Positions 1 through 9,772 of a stretch of 36,816 bases of DNA are shown here, in pieces (position 1 is the first letter of the stretch; each line of letters begins with the position of its first letter). The position numbers and the translations under genes are program-made. Origin of the DNA: an uncultured Aquimarina sp. (lineage in GTDB: Bacteria; Bacteroidota; Bacteroidia; Flavobacteriales; Flavobacteriaceae). Under the pieces are notes generated by a model. It was not told where the DNA came from. It saw only the letters and a list, made by a program, of their open reading frames with translations, and ran no database searches. Location: contig CANMLS010000043.1 of NCBI GenBank assembly GCA_947498785.1, positions 1 through 36,816 on the forward strand. The letters run 5' to 3'.

Positions 1-3000
1 TCTGGGTCAACCTCTTGACCTTGATATCCGTACCTATAATCTCCTTGCAAATTCCTGTTAGGCATCGCCATCCCGCCAGGATAGTAATCGGTTGCGCTTT
101 TGATTTCAAAGTCTGTACCAGCATTATCTCTACCTACTACCGCTCTTACATTACCCAAATGATCGGTTAATTGATACAGATGTGTGCCGTCTGGTTTTCT
201 AACGCCTAGTCGACTTGCTCCATAAATAGTATTTTCTATCACTTGTCCATTGCGATAAATTGCCATTGCTGTACCTGCTGCGTCTCTCACATAATGCTCG
301 GTATAACTTAGGTTTCCGGTGCTTGGGTTATAGGATTCTTTACGTACTCTATGTCCCTTGTCATTGTAAAAGAACTTGACCAGTGGTTGGTTATCTTTTT
401 GTACTTCGGTTACCAAGCCACTCGCATTGTAAAGATAGTTAATATTTTCTGAAGTATTCTGTACTAATTGTCCAATACTATTGTATACATAGTTGTCCCC
501 GTTCTGGTCTTTGATATCATCTGCATTGGTAGGAGTCGTTACCGCATCATCCACTCGTAATAATTGGTTAGGCTTATCGGTTTTATAGGTATAGGACAAT
601 TGATCCATCACATTAGTACCACTCTCCATTTGTTTATTACGGTTAAGAGATTGGATATTACCGTTGGCATCATAGGTAATATTATCTACTTTATAATCCC
701 CGTTGCTATTTATAACCAAAACCCCTGCATTTACATCATGCACAGGGCTAGATCCCGATATCTTTGCAGATACGTTACTTCCTGATTTTGCATGAAATCC
801 TGGCTTCATGGTAATTGATATATTTGTCAAATAATTTCTACTACTTCCAGAATTAATAATATCTGTAGTAGTTATATTGTCTTGAACAGCAGTACCTTCT
901 CCTTGTTCGGTAATCGTAGGCAAACTATAATAATCTCCTATAAAATGTCCATAATCAGCACTTTTCAACCAATTGTTACGATCATATCGATAACTATAAG
1001 TATGTTCTTTGCTTATAATTGGATTATAATCAGAGTTCCAACGAATCCCTTTGATATTACCATTGTATTGATTTGTACCATAATCGGCACTTTTTATATT
1101 TCGTTTGGGTCGATTATAGTCATAATCGTGATAATCAATCATCATCCCAAAAAGGTCATTAGAATCACCTCCAGGATCATTACCTCTTGCTAAACTAGGA
1201 TGATTAATACTTTTGAGAGCTCCCTGTAAATTATACACATAATCTATTCCTTGTAATCCCTGAGCGATATTCGTTCGTTTTAATCCTCCTGTTTCATAAT
1301 ACTCATAAGATGCGTTTTCTGTAAAATCGATATCATTTATAGACGTCTCTACTTTGGTTAAGCTATAGTCGTCTGCATCATAAGTATATTTATGGATAAA
1401 CTGCTCTGTCGTTATTCCTTTTTGATAATACACTTTGTTTACCTGACTCGTCACCAGGTCATATACATAATCGATTGTTTTTACTCCAGGCAATCCATTG
1501 ATTTTTTGCACTATCCATTGTACTCTGCCATAAATATCATAACTATACCACGTAGTGGTCGTTTCTGGATACAATGTATAGGTTTTAGCAACATTACCTG
1601 CGACATAGGATTGATATGCATAATTACTTTTTCTGGTATCGCTACCAAAAGCTGCAGCCAGTCCAGTATTATCATTACTATCATATTGGGTGATATGTTG
1701 TTCTTTAATAGTGCCCAAAGGCAAATCTTTATCTGGATCGCTAGTTGCAAAATTACTATTTATAATCACTCCACTTTCTATAGGACGCCTTTGTTGATCA
1801 TAATTGGTGTATGAGAATTCGGCATCACTAAAATTTCCATCTTCATCAGGATCTTTCTGTTTACTATTTTGTGAAAATCGTATTTGTCCATCTTTTCGAT
1901 ACTTAAAGTTAGCATCCCCTTCATCTGGACTGGTCGTGGTTTCTAATTGTCCTAAAGAGTTATATGTAAATGTACTTTCTAACTTATTAAGAGGCTGCTT
2001 AGTACTTAATAATCGTCCTGCTTTGTCATACTCATTAAGGCTATAGTCATAATAATTTTCTTCATACTCAACCGAAATTGTATTTGGAGTATACCTATCT
2101 ACATCACGAACAGCAATACGATAAAAACCATTGGATAAGATTCTTGTCGAAGTATTTACTTTTTGTTCTGTAAGCAAACTATATATATCTAAGGCGACTC
2201 CAGCAGTATTCCTAATTCGTACTCCAGTACTTCCTTTTGGAATATGCACATCTACAAATCCTTGTGCATTGATTTTTATAGTAGAAGATCTCATTGTAGT
2301 ATTTCCGTTTTCATTACCGCTACGCGCAGCAGCCAAAGTCCTGCCATCGGTATCTGTAAATACTACATTCTCTATACCATGTACATCACGAGTGACTGTC
2401 TTAATTACTTTATACGTATCATATTTAGGGTCATTAAAGGCTACAGCTTTTGACAATTCTTGTCCTGCAAGCATAGAAAAAGCATACCCATTCTTCCATC
2501 CATTATTAATTTTATTCCCTCCAATTGTTTTTAAAACAGTACCAGGATTTAGTTCACTATAAATTGTACGAGAATATGGCCGTGCTGTTACATCCTGATA
2601 GGGTTCACTGGTATTCTTGGTACTGTAATACCATCCTAAAGAATGTTCTGTATTACCTACCAAAGCTGGGTTATCCAGATTACTTCCTTCATAATCCCGA
2701 GATAAAAACCTATCTCCTCTACTATTTTGTATAAAATCTTCTTTATATCCAGGTTCGTCTATTGTTCGATCGCCTGTCAGCCACGGGGAATCTGCAATAG
2801 GAGCACTCATAGTTTGTAAGGCTGCCCTGCCCTGACTATCATATCGAGTTTCGGCAGTCCATATTTTTTTTTCTTTCATATCCCAGGATAATGTCTGCGT
2901 GGATTTACCAAGAAGGTCAAAATAAGCATGTGTCTGTCCAATGATCTTATTATTGATATCAAAAAAACGTGTATTGATCCAGTTCTTATTAGCCAAAGGT

Positions 3001-3629
3001 ATCCCCAGAGGACAACCTGATGGACTATCTCGTTCAGGTTGATTAGGACATAGGTCCCTATTATTATCTACATATCCTGCTGGAAATCCGTTAACTAATT
3101 CACTATCCAAAAAAAGAACTGGACTGGCATTTGAATCACCATGTGTATCCCTATCTGTATCTGGAAATAATGCCACTGGTTCTTTTTGACTTAAGTAGAT
3201 TGAGCCTATTAGGGTACCATCTAGTTTATTTTTAATGATAATCATCCCCGTACGAGAACCTGTTCTATTATCATCCCACCTTACTACAATATTACCTTTT
3301 CCCCCTCCTTCTTCCTGATGAACAAAAGTTAGCCAGTGAGAGTTAGAACTTGATACTTCAATTTGTGTCCCAGCACAAGCAACAGAATCACTTCCACTTT
3401 TGAGGTATTTAAATGTATTTTCTCCTGAATCATTCCCCAGATTCACTGAAATATTATATGCATCATAATCTACAAAGTTAAATTTTAAATTTGTACAAAC
3501 TGACTGCACATCTTTTTCTAAAACTTTAGTATATCCTTCATTTTTATTGGTTTCTGTTGCTCCTATTACATAATGAGTAGTAAGTAAAAGCAAACTACAC
3601 AGCCATATATTTATCTTTTTTGTATACAT
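1..3629 (-). CDS. RHS-repeat protein with RHS core, partial (C-terminus beyond the left edge)
   Basis: The minus strand stays open from an ATG at 3629 to the window edge, about 1209 codons with no stop. Residues 1-23 look like a Sec signal peptide (MYTKKINIWLCSLLLLTTHY...). A BACON/Ig-like stretch follows (SHWLTFV ... GNIVVRW ... GSIYLSQKE, roughly residues 80-140), then many YD-type repeats (YNSLGQLETT, YDANGNIQSL, YNSIGQLVQN). A motif typical of Bacteroidota surface proteins (MKPGFHAKSGSNVSAKI) lies near residue 950. The RHS-associated core begins near residue 1150 with LTDHLGNVRAVV, then DYYPGGMAMPNR and YRYGYQGQEVDP at the very edge. In the family the core is followed by a variable, often toxic, tail, which is not visible here. 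The start lies 7 bp after the stop of the giant SpvB-like gene, so the two are almost certainly co-transcribed. RHS identity is certain; a toxin role is inference. Confidence 0.93.
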   Translation of the reverse strand, partial: MYTKKINIWLCSLLLLTTHYVIGATETNKNEGYTKVLEKDVQSVCTNLKFNFVDYDAYNISVNLGNDSGENTFKYLKSGSDSVACAGTQIEVSSSNSHWLTFVHQEEGGGKGNIVVRWDDNRTGSRTGMIIIKNKLDGTLIGSIYLSQKEPVALFPDTDRDTHGDSNASPVLFLDSELVNGFPAGYVDNNRDLCPNQPERDSPSGCPLGIPLANKNWINTRFFDINNKIIGQTHAYFDLLGKSTQTLSWDMKEKKIWTAETRYDSQGRAALQTMSAPIADSPWLTGDRTIDEPGYKEDFIQNSRGDRFLSRDYEGSNLDNPALVGNTEHSLGWYYSTKNTSEPYQDVTARPYSRTIYSELNPGTVLKTIGGNKINNGWKNGYAFSMLAGQELSKAVAFNDPKYDTYKVIKTVTRDVHGIENVVFTDTDGRTLAAARSGNENGNTTMRSSTIKINAQGFVDVHIPKGSTGVRIRNTAGVALDIYSLLTEQKVNTSTRILSNGFYRIAVRDVDRYTPNTISVEYEENYYDYSLNEYDKAGRLLSTKQPLNKLESTFTYNSLGQLETTTSPDEGDANFKYRKDGQIRFSQNSKQKDPDEDGNFSDAEFSYTNYDQQRRPIESGVIINSNFATSDPDKDLPLGTIKEQHITQYDSNDNTGLAAAFGSDTRKSNYAYQSYVAGNVAKTYTLYPETTTTWYSYDIYGRVQWIVQKINGLPGVKTIDYVYDLVTSQVNKVYYQKGITTEQFIHKYTYDADDYSLTKVETSINDIDFTENASYEYYETGGLKRTNIAQGLQGIDYVYNLQGALKSINHPSLARGNDPGGDSNDLFGMMIDYHDYDYNRPKRNIKSADYGTNQYNGNIKGIRWNSDYNPIISKEHTYSYRYDRNNWLKSADYGHFIGDYYSLPTITEQGEGTAVQDNITTTDIINSGSSRNYLTNISITMKPGFHAKSGSNVSAKISGSSPVHDVNAGVLVINSNGDYKVDNITYDANGNIQSLNRNKQMESGTNVMDQLSYTYKTDKPNQLLRVDDAVTTPTNADDIKDQNGDNYVYNSIGQLVQNTSENINYLYNASGLVTEVQKDNQPLVKFFYNDKGHRVRKESYNPSTGNLSYTEHYVRDAAGTAMAIYRNGQVIENTIYGASRLGVRKPDGTHLYQLTDHLGNVRAVVGRDNAGTDFEIKSATDYYPGGMAMPNRNLQGDYRYGYQGQEVDP

Positions 3630-3636
3630 ACTCGAT

Positions 3637-6600
3637 TTAATTTTGATAATGATATATAAATTCTTGTGTTTTTTTGAATGATCCTTGATTTGCCTCTAGT
3701 CCTACAGTTTCAGCCGATGTACGGATCAACCTTCCTGCACTATCATAAGTATATTTAACAGCCAGATTATTTGGATCAATAATAGTGCTAAGCTCATCCC
3801 ATTTATTGTATACATAACTTGTCATAGATGCTCCTACCGGATGCATTCTAAAATCATCATAAATACCCGCTCCAGAATTGCTATACAGATATACTTCTTC
3901 TCCAGATAAAACTTCTGTATAAAAATTGTATTGAACCCAATTTCCTGCAGAAACCACTTCTTCTGGATGATAGGTAACGACTCGATCTCCTACCTTTAAT
4001 CTAGTGGATTCTGGATCCATAATCATTGGTATTTTCAAGCCCCATACCGAGATTTTGTATTTATCTGGTAATGGTTTTACCGCAAAGGCCTTTTTATTTA
4101 CTCCTGCGCTTATGCTATATCCTCCGGTATGAGCCGTCTGAACAGCATTTGCATTGTCACCCATATATACTCCTCCACTAAAATAATTTGTGCCTTTTAT
4201 TTGATCTTCAGCTCCACAATAAAACATTTTATTATACCCGGTATTACATACTGCATATACTTTGGTATTATTATCCCCCATTTTGGTAGTAAAACTATCT
4301 TCATTAATATCTAACCGTTCTATTGGCATCGAATAATGGTCATATAAATTTACAGTTGATGTCTTTATCCATTTTGGATTCGTTTGTGTACTACTATTCC
4401 ACTGAAATCCGTCAAAATCACCAATATATCCAATATACGCCCCATCGGTATCTATATCCCCTTTCCAGGTATAAGTTTTATGTTTACGCCAGATTTTTTG
4501 ATTATTTGGAGGGGATGCCTCTAGAGATCCATCGAATTTATAATATTTCCAATCGTTATTCCATGTAGTAATTCCTGCTCCTATGGTTTTCCAATCATCA
4601 TTGATTTTAACCTTGGTTAAGTTGGCCGCAGTTTGTGTCAACATATTTTTATTGGCTGGGTTACCTACTTTGCTCCCCATTTCACTATACTTAGTATATG
4701 CTGGAGTTACTATTGACTTCACTTGTGTCTGATCGCTTAGAGTTACGGATGTTTCTAGAGTTGACCCAGAAACTTCATCATACCGATCAAAAGTAGTCGT
4801 CGTCATTACATTATTAACTGTAGTTTCTGTACTTCTCAATGCTTGAGCATAGTTAATCCTAGTAGAAGATCCTACTAACCACTTATCAGTAAATAAATCA
4901 GATATGTAATCTATTTCTTTATAACTTTGAAAAGATTCTTGATCAATCCCTTGATTGTTAGGTCTATTATTTCGTTCATAATATTCATTGCTTGTCATCG
5001 AGATAAGCTGTCCTTTTTTATTGAATTTTTTTAATTTTAATAACTGACCAATAGCACTAAGATTATCGTGTACTGTGGTTTGTCTTATCCCTATATTCTT
5101 TTTTGAAACATTACTATAATACTGATCTTCATGTGTCTGAATTTCAAAGAAATCTCCAAATTTTATTGAATTCTCATCTTTTTCTTTTAGTACATTAAAA
5201 GTATATTGGGTCTTACCTTGGTCTACACCTTTTGTATCTGTGCTAATTACAGTCACTTTTTCATACATTACCTTTGGAGCAGGAAGTTCTGCTGCATACG
5301 GTATTGGTAAGTTCTTATCATTAGGAATATAAGATAATGCCCCTGAAGATCTATATTGAGTATTGTTAGAGTTCTCATTAAAACCATCTTGATTATATTG
5401 ATATTTTGTTTTATAAATATTGACACCATGACTCTGAATAGTTAATTCTTTTACTCGAATATCTCCTCCTTTTTGATCAAATACTTTTTTATTTCCTATA
5501 ATTTTAAAAACCAAAGAATATGCTTTCCCGCCTCCATTAGGTCTCCAGGTTATATCATATCGTTGTCGTTTTTCATTTTTTCCGTAATAGTCAAATTGAA
5601 ATAATGTGTTATCCTTTATTGCAGAAAAAGGCCTATTATAAAATAAAAAAGCGTCTCTAAAATAAGGACTAGATGCCATAACTTCTACAATCATATAGTT
5701 TTGCGCATCATTAAACTCAATAATAGTAGCTTGTTTTTGACGAATATCGGCTGTCGATCGATCATACCCACTACTACTATCATTTTTTACTGCAGAATGC
5801 CATAAATCCATAAAAAACGTTTTACCCGAATCAAAATGATCTGATAATCGAAGCCCATTTGCCATTGTATCCTGCGGGTCTGGTTCTATTTTAATTCGTA
5901 CCTTACTTTCAGGAGCACCTAGGGGGTTACCGCCTGGCGGCGGCGCGTCTAGAAATGTAAATTGTAATTGACTTGCAAATAATCTTCCTACCTGAAATGC
6001 TGGTTTATGAAAATCATCTGATTCATAAGTTACATTAATACTCCCCCCCTCTGGTGTAGAAATTCTTCTCAATGACCAATCCCAAGGAACCGTATCTACA
6101 TATCCCCAGTCATTTTTATTTTCTAAGTCAAATTTGGTTTCATTATAATAGTGAAACCTATATGGCGGAATAAGTTGTATATTCTTTTTCCCCTTAAAAA
6201 TTACTGATCTTAAGCTTAGCCTCCCTCCTAATAAAGAATTTGGAGTTTCTTGAGTTAACGATTCATGAGAATCCAAATAGTTAAGATCAACTACTTTTAT
6301 AGCTTTATTTAATATTTGATCAGGAATATCATTTGTATCATAAATATTACCCCACAAATTATATTGATAGTTTTTTTGAATATTATTAGGGTATGGAAAT
6401 GTTACTGATGTTGTTGATCTGCTAGTATTACCTTTACTCAATGTTGCTGCATCTTCATTTTTGAGTACTAAAATACGGTCCAGTTTTAATAATTGTTGAG
6501 ATGGTATTTTAAATCGTTCAGTAAATGCACTTCTAGCGTTATTCCAATCTACAGAACTGTATTTAAACTCGTGTCCTACTGCATCGTATCGCAATGATTT

Positions 6601-8856
6601 ACTAAAAACCGCAGTATGAGTTCTCGTTTTTATCTGATCCAAATAATATATGTCTTTGTATCCCTCTATTCGTGTTTTAACATCGTCTTCATCCATAGAA
6701 TGGATATAACCCTTACCATAAGGTATTTTCCAGGCATAGGCTTCAGACCATTTACCATAATCAAACTCTACCCAATATCCATAATCATTATCGTCTATTC
6801 TTTTATCACCGTTAGTATCAACATAATCCGGTCCTGTTACAGCTGTTAACAACCAATGTGTCGCATAAGGAGTGTCCTGTATTTTATCAAAATATGCATC
6901 TTTTTCTTCTTTACCACTTACCGTACCAATAGTTCTTGTAATCGAAGCATGATTATATACAGGAATAGAATAATGGTATCGTTTACCATCAATACCAATT
7001 ACGGTAAAAGCAGCAATAGCATCATCAGGTGGATTGACAATATTATTTACCTGCTTGGGAGGCATATATCCCATGCTATGCAACATAGAACTACTAAGCT
7101 TTCTAAGATCCTTATATGTAAAATACTCGATATAATTTCCTGTTTTCCTCCTTGCAAGACCTACAGGATTAGAAGTACTATGATAATCTAATATTTTTAC
7201 ATTTGTAAGATTAGCGTTAAAACTAGCTTTTTGAGTTGCAAGATAGGTTGCAAATTCATTTTCAAAATAAAATTCTGGCTTGTTCTCAAATGTAAACGTA
7301 GTTGATGCCGTAGGTTGTGTTTTTCCATCAACACTATAAGCTGTACTAAATAAAGAATGGTTTTTGGACAAGCCGAATAAACTGGCATTTTCATAATATC
7401 GTAAAGCAAGGTTACCAGAAATCCCCTGTGCCTGTACATTATAATTATCTATATTAGGGAATATGATATTATTTTCATCTAAAGAAGTATAGTTTTCATT
7501 ATCTAATGGAAACTCATTTACATCCATCATAGCTTCTACAGTTTCTATGATATCACAAGGACAGCATGGGTTTTCTGCTTCGAAGCGCTGCTTTAGTTGC
7601 ATTGCTAGTTCGTGTGTTTCTACAGTTTCAGAAGCTAATAATATCGAACCAAGTTCGCCTTCAAAAATGGTGTTTTTACACTCAACTCTAAAAACTGAAG
7701 ATATACCCTTATTAAAATTTAATGGTCCAGATATAATATTTCGCTCGGATTTATTCAAAAACCAGGTAATTTTTTGTTTCCCAAATGATCCTGAAAACAC
7801 ACCCACAGGAGTTGGAACAATTACAGGTATATTATATCCTGATTGTTTTACCGTATAGTCTCCCTGATCTATAGCATTGTCAAAATTAAGCTGAAACCCA
7901 GTTCCACCTCCACCGACAACCTTACCACCACGTTTTGTTATTACTGCTGCAGTAATACCCACCCCATTTTTACTGATATTAAAATTAAGACCAAGACTAC
8001 TGTTTTTTCCAGCAGGTCCTGAGATTCCTACTCCATATGATCCATTAGTATTTGCACTTACCGACATCCCTGCTTCGTTACTACTATATCCCGCATTCAC
8101 TCCTAGGTTACCAGATGTACTGGCCGAAATACCAAAAGATAGCCCTCCTTCAAATTTATATCCAATTCCTACTGATGCTCCATTGGTGCCAAAAGAAACG
8201 TTTCCTGAAAGAGGAGAGCCTTCCACTCCATATCCAAGACTTACACTTCCTCCTAACGCTTTATTTGTTCCCCATGAAAAACCTAGACCAACTGATAATC
8301 CTTTTTCAACCGGACCATATCCTACAGAAAGATTATAGTATGAAGCAGATCCTCCTCTATCATAAAAAAATTCGTTAAACTCTTCTTGATAATAATCATC
8401 AGCAAAACCATTTACACTACGGTTAATAGCTCCTGGATTTAAATTCCATCCTAATCCAACCCATGATGCTTCTTGATCCATTGCAATACCAGCATGATAG
8501 GATAATGCAATTGGATATCCTCCCTCTGGAGAAGGAACATTTAATAATGGTAATACATATGAGAAGTCTCCTGTTAATAAATTCACCATATCGGTTGCAT
8601 CTACAGGTTCGAAAGCTGCAGCTTCGGGAGCATTAGGGCCATTATTGTTTGCCCATAGCTGGTTATACGGGATTAACGTTTGTAGAAACGTTAATGTAAA
8701 GAATAGTGCAATTGCCCGGTGAGACATCGAAGCCCGAGGTTGGGAGTCTGAAGTTAAATGTCCATGGTCGGATGACCGATGACCGAAATCAGATACCCGA
8801 AATTGGGCAATCAAAGCCCTAAGTTTCTTTTGAAGGAGTATTGTGCTTTTTTTCAT
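3637..8856 (-). CDS. Giant SpvB-like / YD-repeat exported protein (1739 aa)
   Basis: Near residues 85-155 the protein has a motif resembling the N-terminal module of SpvB/TcB proteins: LLTGDFSYVLPL, GGYPIALSYHAG, WVGLGWNLNPGAINRSV. Residues of about 178-325 are a Gly/Ser-rich series of alternating hydrophobic strands (GLSVGLGFSWG, GSVSLGYGVEG, GNVSFGTNGAS), perhaps beta-barrel or beta-solenoid. A Cys cluster (NPCCPCD) lies near residue 430. The long middle resembles secreted YD-type proteins, and the end carries a YD repeat (VKYTYDSAGRLIRTS). The signal peptide hydrophobic core is residues about 49-69 (ALFFTLTFLQ ... NQLWA), preceded by an unusually long N-region. Residues 18-41 are encoded by the same degenerate repeat that fills the nearby spacers. 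A start at Met44 (8727) would give a normal signal peptide; 8856 is kept because MKKSTILLQKK looks native. The gene is followed after 7 bp by the RHS-core gene, so it may be its partner or carrier. Confidence 0.9.
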   Translation of the reverse strand: MKKSTILLQKKLRALIAQFRVSDFGHRSSDHGHLTSDSQPRASMSHRAIALFFTLTFLQTLIPYNQLWANNNGPNAPEAAAFEPVDATDMVNLLTGDFSYVLPLLNVPSPEGGYPIALSYHAGIAMDQEASWVGLGWNLNPGAINRSVNGFADDYYQEEFNEFFYDRGGSASYYNLSVGYGPVEKGLSVGLGFSWGTNKALGGSVSLGYGVEGSPLSGNVSFGTNGASVGIGYKFEGGLSFGISASTSGNLGVNAGYSSNEAGMSVSANTNGSYGVGISGPAGKNSSLGLNFNISKNGVGITAAVITKRGGKVVGGGGTGFQLNFDNAIDQGDYTVKQSGYNIPVIVPTPVGVFSGSFGKQKITWFLNKSERNIISGPLNFNKGISSVFRVECKNTIFEGELGSILLASETVETHELAMQLKQRFEAENPCCPCDIIETVEAMMDVNEFPLDNENYTSLDENNIIFPNIDNYNVQAQGISGNLALRYYENASLFGLSKNHSLFSTAYSVDGKTQPTASTTFTFENKPEFYFENEFATYLATQKASFNANLTNVKILDYHSTSNPVGLARRKTGNYIEYFTYKDLRKLSSSMLHSMGYMPPKQVNNIVNPPDDAIAAFTVIGIDGKRYHYSIPVYNHASITRTIGTVSGKEEKDAYFDKIQDTPYATHWLLTAVTGPDYVDTNGDKRIDDNDYGYWVEFDYGKWSEAYAWKIPYGKGYIHSMDEDDVKTRIEGYKDIYYLDQIKTRTHTAVFSKSLRYDAVGHEFKYSSVDWNNARSAFTERFKIPSQQLLKLDRILVLKNEDAATLSKGNTSRSTTSVTFPYPNNIQKNYQYNLWGNIYDTNDIPDQILNKAIKVVDLNYLDSHESLTQETPNSLLGGRLSLRSVIFKGKKNIQLIPPYRFHYYNETKFDLENKNDWGYVDTVPWDWSLRRISTPEGGSINVTYESDDFHKPAFQVGRLFASQLQFTFLDAPPPGGNPLGAPESKVRIKIEPDPQDTMANGLRLSDHFDSGKTFFMDLWHSAVKNDSSSGYDRSTADIRQKQATIIEFNDAQNYMIVEVMASSPYFRDAFLFYNRPFSAIKDNTLFQFDYYGKNEKRQRYDITWRPNGGGKAYSLVFKIIGNKKVFDQKGGDIRVKELTIQSHGVNIYKTKYQYNQDGFNENSNNTQYRSSGALSYIPNDKNLPIPYAAELPAPKVMYEKVTVISTDTKGVDQGKTQYTFNVLKEKDENSIKFGDFFEIQTHEDQYYSNVSKKNIGIRQTTVHDNLSAIGQLLKLKKFNKKGQLISMTSNEYYERNNRPNNQGIDQESFQSYKEIDYISDLFTDKWLVGSSTRINYAQALRSTETTVNNVMTTTTFDRYDEVSGSTLETSVTLSDQTQVKSIVTPAYTKYSEMGSKVGNPANKNMLTQTAANLTKVKINDDWKTIGAGITTWNNDWKYYKFDGSLEASPPNNQKIWRKHKTYTWKGDIDTDGAYIGYIGDFDGFQWNSSTQTNPKWIKTSTVNLYDHYSMPIERLDINEDSFTTKMGDNNTKVYAVCNTGYNKMFYCGAEDQIKGTNYFSGGVYMGDNANAVQTAHTGGYSISAGVNKKAFAVKPLPDKYKISVWGLKIPMIMDPESTRLKVGDRVVTYHPEEVVSAGNWVQYNFYTEVLSGEEVYLYSNSGAGIYDDFRMHPVGASMTSYVYNKWDELSTIIDPNNLAVKYTYDSAGRLIRTSAETVGLEANQGSFKKTQEFIYHYQN
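8735..8804. repeat. Degenerate GAAGTC/GATGACCGA repeat block inside a coding region
   Basis: The block contains GGAGTCTGAAGT, GGTCGGATGACCGATGACC and GAAATCAGATACCCGAA, the same words found in spacers 8894-8918, 8985-9056, 9687-9770 and 10144-10219. It lies in frame in the giant gene and encodes residues 18-41 (RVSDFGHRSSDHGHLTSDS), between a basic N-terminus and the signal-peptide core. Confidence 0.7.
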
Positions 8857-9056
8857 TAGGTGATTGATTTTGATATTTCTAGTTTGTTTTTATGTCGAGT
8901 GATCGATATCTGATAACCAATATTTTATTTATATATATGCATCGAAACACTTCGACAATCTCAGTGTGATTATTATTGTTTTTTGTCAGAAGTCCGAGGT
9001 CAAATGACCGAAGTTTGATATCTCAGTTTCCTGTCTTTGATCTTCCAGCATCAGGT
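8857..9056. repeat. Intergenic spacer with two degenerate repeat blocks
   Basis: This 200-bp spacer lies between the lipoprotein gene and the giant gene. It holds GTCGAGTGATCGATATCTGA at 8894-8913 and a longer block at 8985-9056 (GTCAGAAGTCCGAGGTC, AATGACCGAAGTTTGATATC) that runs up to the lipoprotein stop codon. No gene is seen in it. A promoter for the giant gene cannot be excluded, but none stands out. Confidence 0.6.
8942..8969. repeat. REP-like palindromic motif (TTCGACA..CTCAGTGTGA)
   Basis: TCGAA (8942-8946) and TTCGA (8951-8955) form a small hairpin, and CACTTCGACAATCTCAGTGT is an imperfect palindrome. It resembles the TTCGACAAGCTCAGTGTGAC-type intergenic repeat that I recall from many Bacteroidota genomes; that link is from memory and unchecked. 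Confidence 0.45.
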
Positions 9057-9668
9057 TCAAAACTTAAGCTTTGGTTCATTATTTATAATTTTTGTTGGAA
9101 TCTTAAACTTTACCTCTCCCGTGTACAATCCAAGATCTTCTATAGTAAATGTCATGAACTTTGTATTTGTTACCTTTTTTTCTCTGGGGTATACAAACAA
9201 CATCGTGGTTACTTTACTCATTCCATACATTCTTGGATATATATAATCAGCCATCACAATCGTATCTTTCTTTGGAGTATACAGATGTACCTTTTCCTCC
9301 ATTCCAAAAGCCAACTCATTAACCATAGCTCCAAATTGTTGCTTATCGCTTGCTACGTTACTTAATAATTCCCGATTATTTTTGGACATTGATAAAGTGA
9401 AATACAAATACTCTTTGTATTTATTTCGTAAACTATCGATCAACTCTCTGGTAGGATTTCCTGTGATTTCCTGATTTACCAGTATATCTGTTGGCCTATA
9501 TAGCAATGAAAAATCAACTCCATTTACCGTTTTTGCATAGATGTATTCATTACCTGGTTCCTTGAGATATGCTAATAATGCCTCTGATGAATCAAAGGTT
9601 TTAGTGGAGCAGGAGAATAAGGTAAGTAGTATGCTAATGATTAGTATTTTTAGTTTATTCTTAAACAT
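9057..9668 (-). CDS. Putative lipoprotein, unknown function (203 aa)
   Basis: The N-terminus MFKNKLKILIISILLTLFSC is a lipoprotein signal peptide with the lipid-modified cysteine at residue 20. The mature part is mixed alpha/beta with no motif I recognise; it ends in a short basic stretch (KIINNEPKLKF). The gene sits in the Rhs operon between the four-helix-bundle gene and the giant SpvB-like gene, and repeat blocks flank it on both sides. The position suggests an outer-membrane accessory protein for the YD/RHS pair, for example an anchor or assembly factor, but nothing in the residues shows this. It could equally be a passenger gene. Confidence 0.75.
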   Translation of the reverse strand: MFKNKLKILIISILLTLFSCSTKTFDSSEALLAYLKEPGNEYIYAKTVNGVDFSLLYRPTDILVNQEITGNPTRELIDSLRNKYKEYLYFTLSMSKNNRELLSNVASDKQQFGAMVNELAFGMEEKVHLYTPKKDTIVMADYIYPRMYGMSKVTTMLFVYPREKKVTNTKFMTFTIEDLGLYTGEVKFKIPTKIINNEPKLKF

Positions 9669-9686
9669 TTATTTTTCTCTTTTGTA

Positions 9687-9770
9687 GAGGTTCGAAGTCT
9701 GATGTTTGATGACGGGTGACTGGTGTTTTGTATCCTCAAGCATCGGTCATCTGATTTAAGTCTCGCGACT
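9687..9770. repeat. Degenerate repeat block filling the spacer downstream of the four-helix-bundle gene
   Basis: It contains TTCGAAGTCTGATGTTTGAT, GACGGGTGACTGG, CATCGGTCATCTGATT and AAGTCTCGCGACTT. GATGAC and GTCATC words lie in opposite orientation, so the block can fold. It ends at the stop codon of the four-helix-bundle gene. Confidence 0.7.
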
Positions 9771-9772
9771 TT

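Noticed and set aside
564..2734. Several plus-strand frames of 69-143 codons across the RHS gene
   Set aside because: They are antisense to a continuous YD/RHS coding frame and show shadow-like composition.
8976..9365. Plus-strand frame of 129 codons over the lipoprotein gene
   Set aside because: It is antisense to the lipoprotein gene, which has a clear signal peptide and lipobox; the frame also starts in a repeat block.
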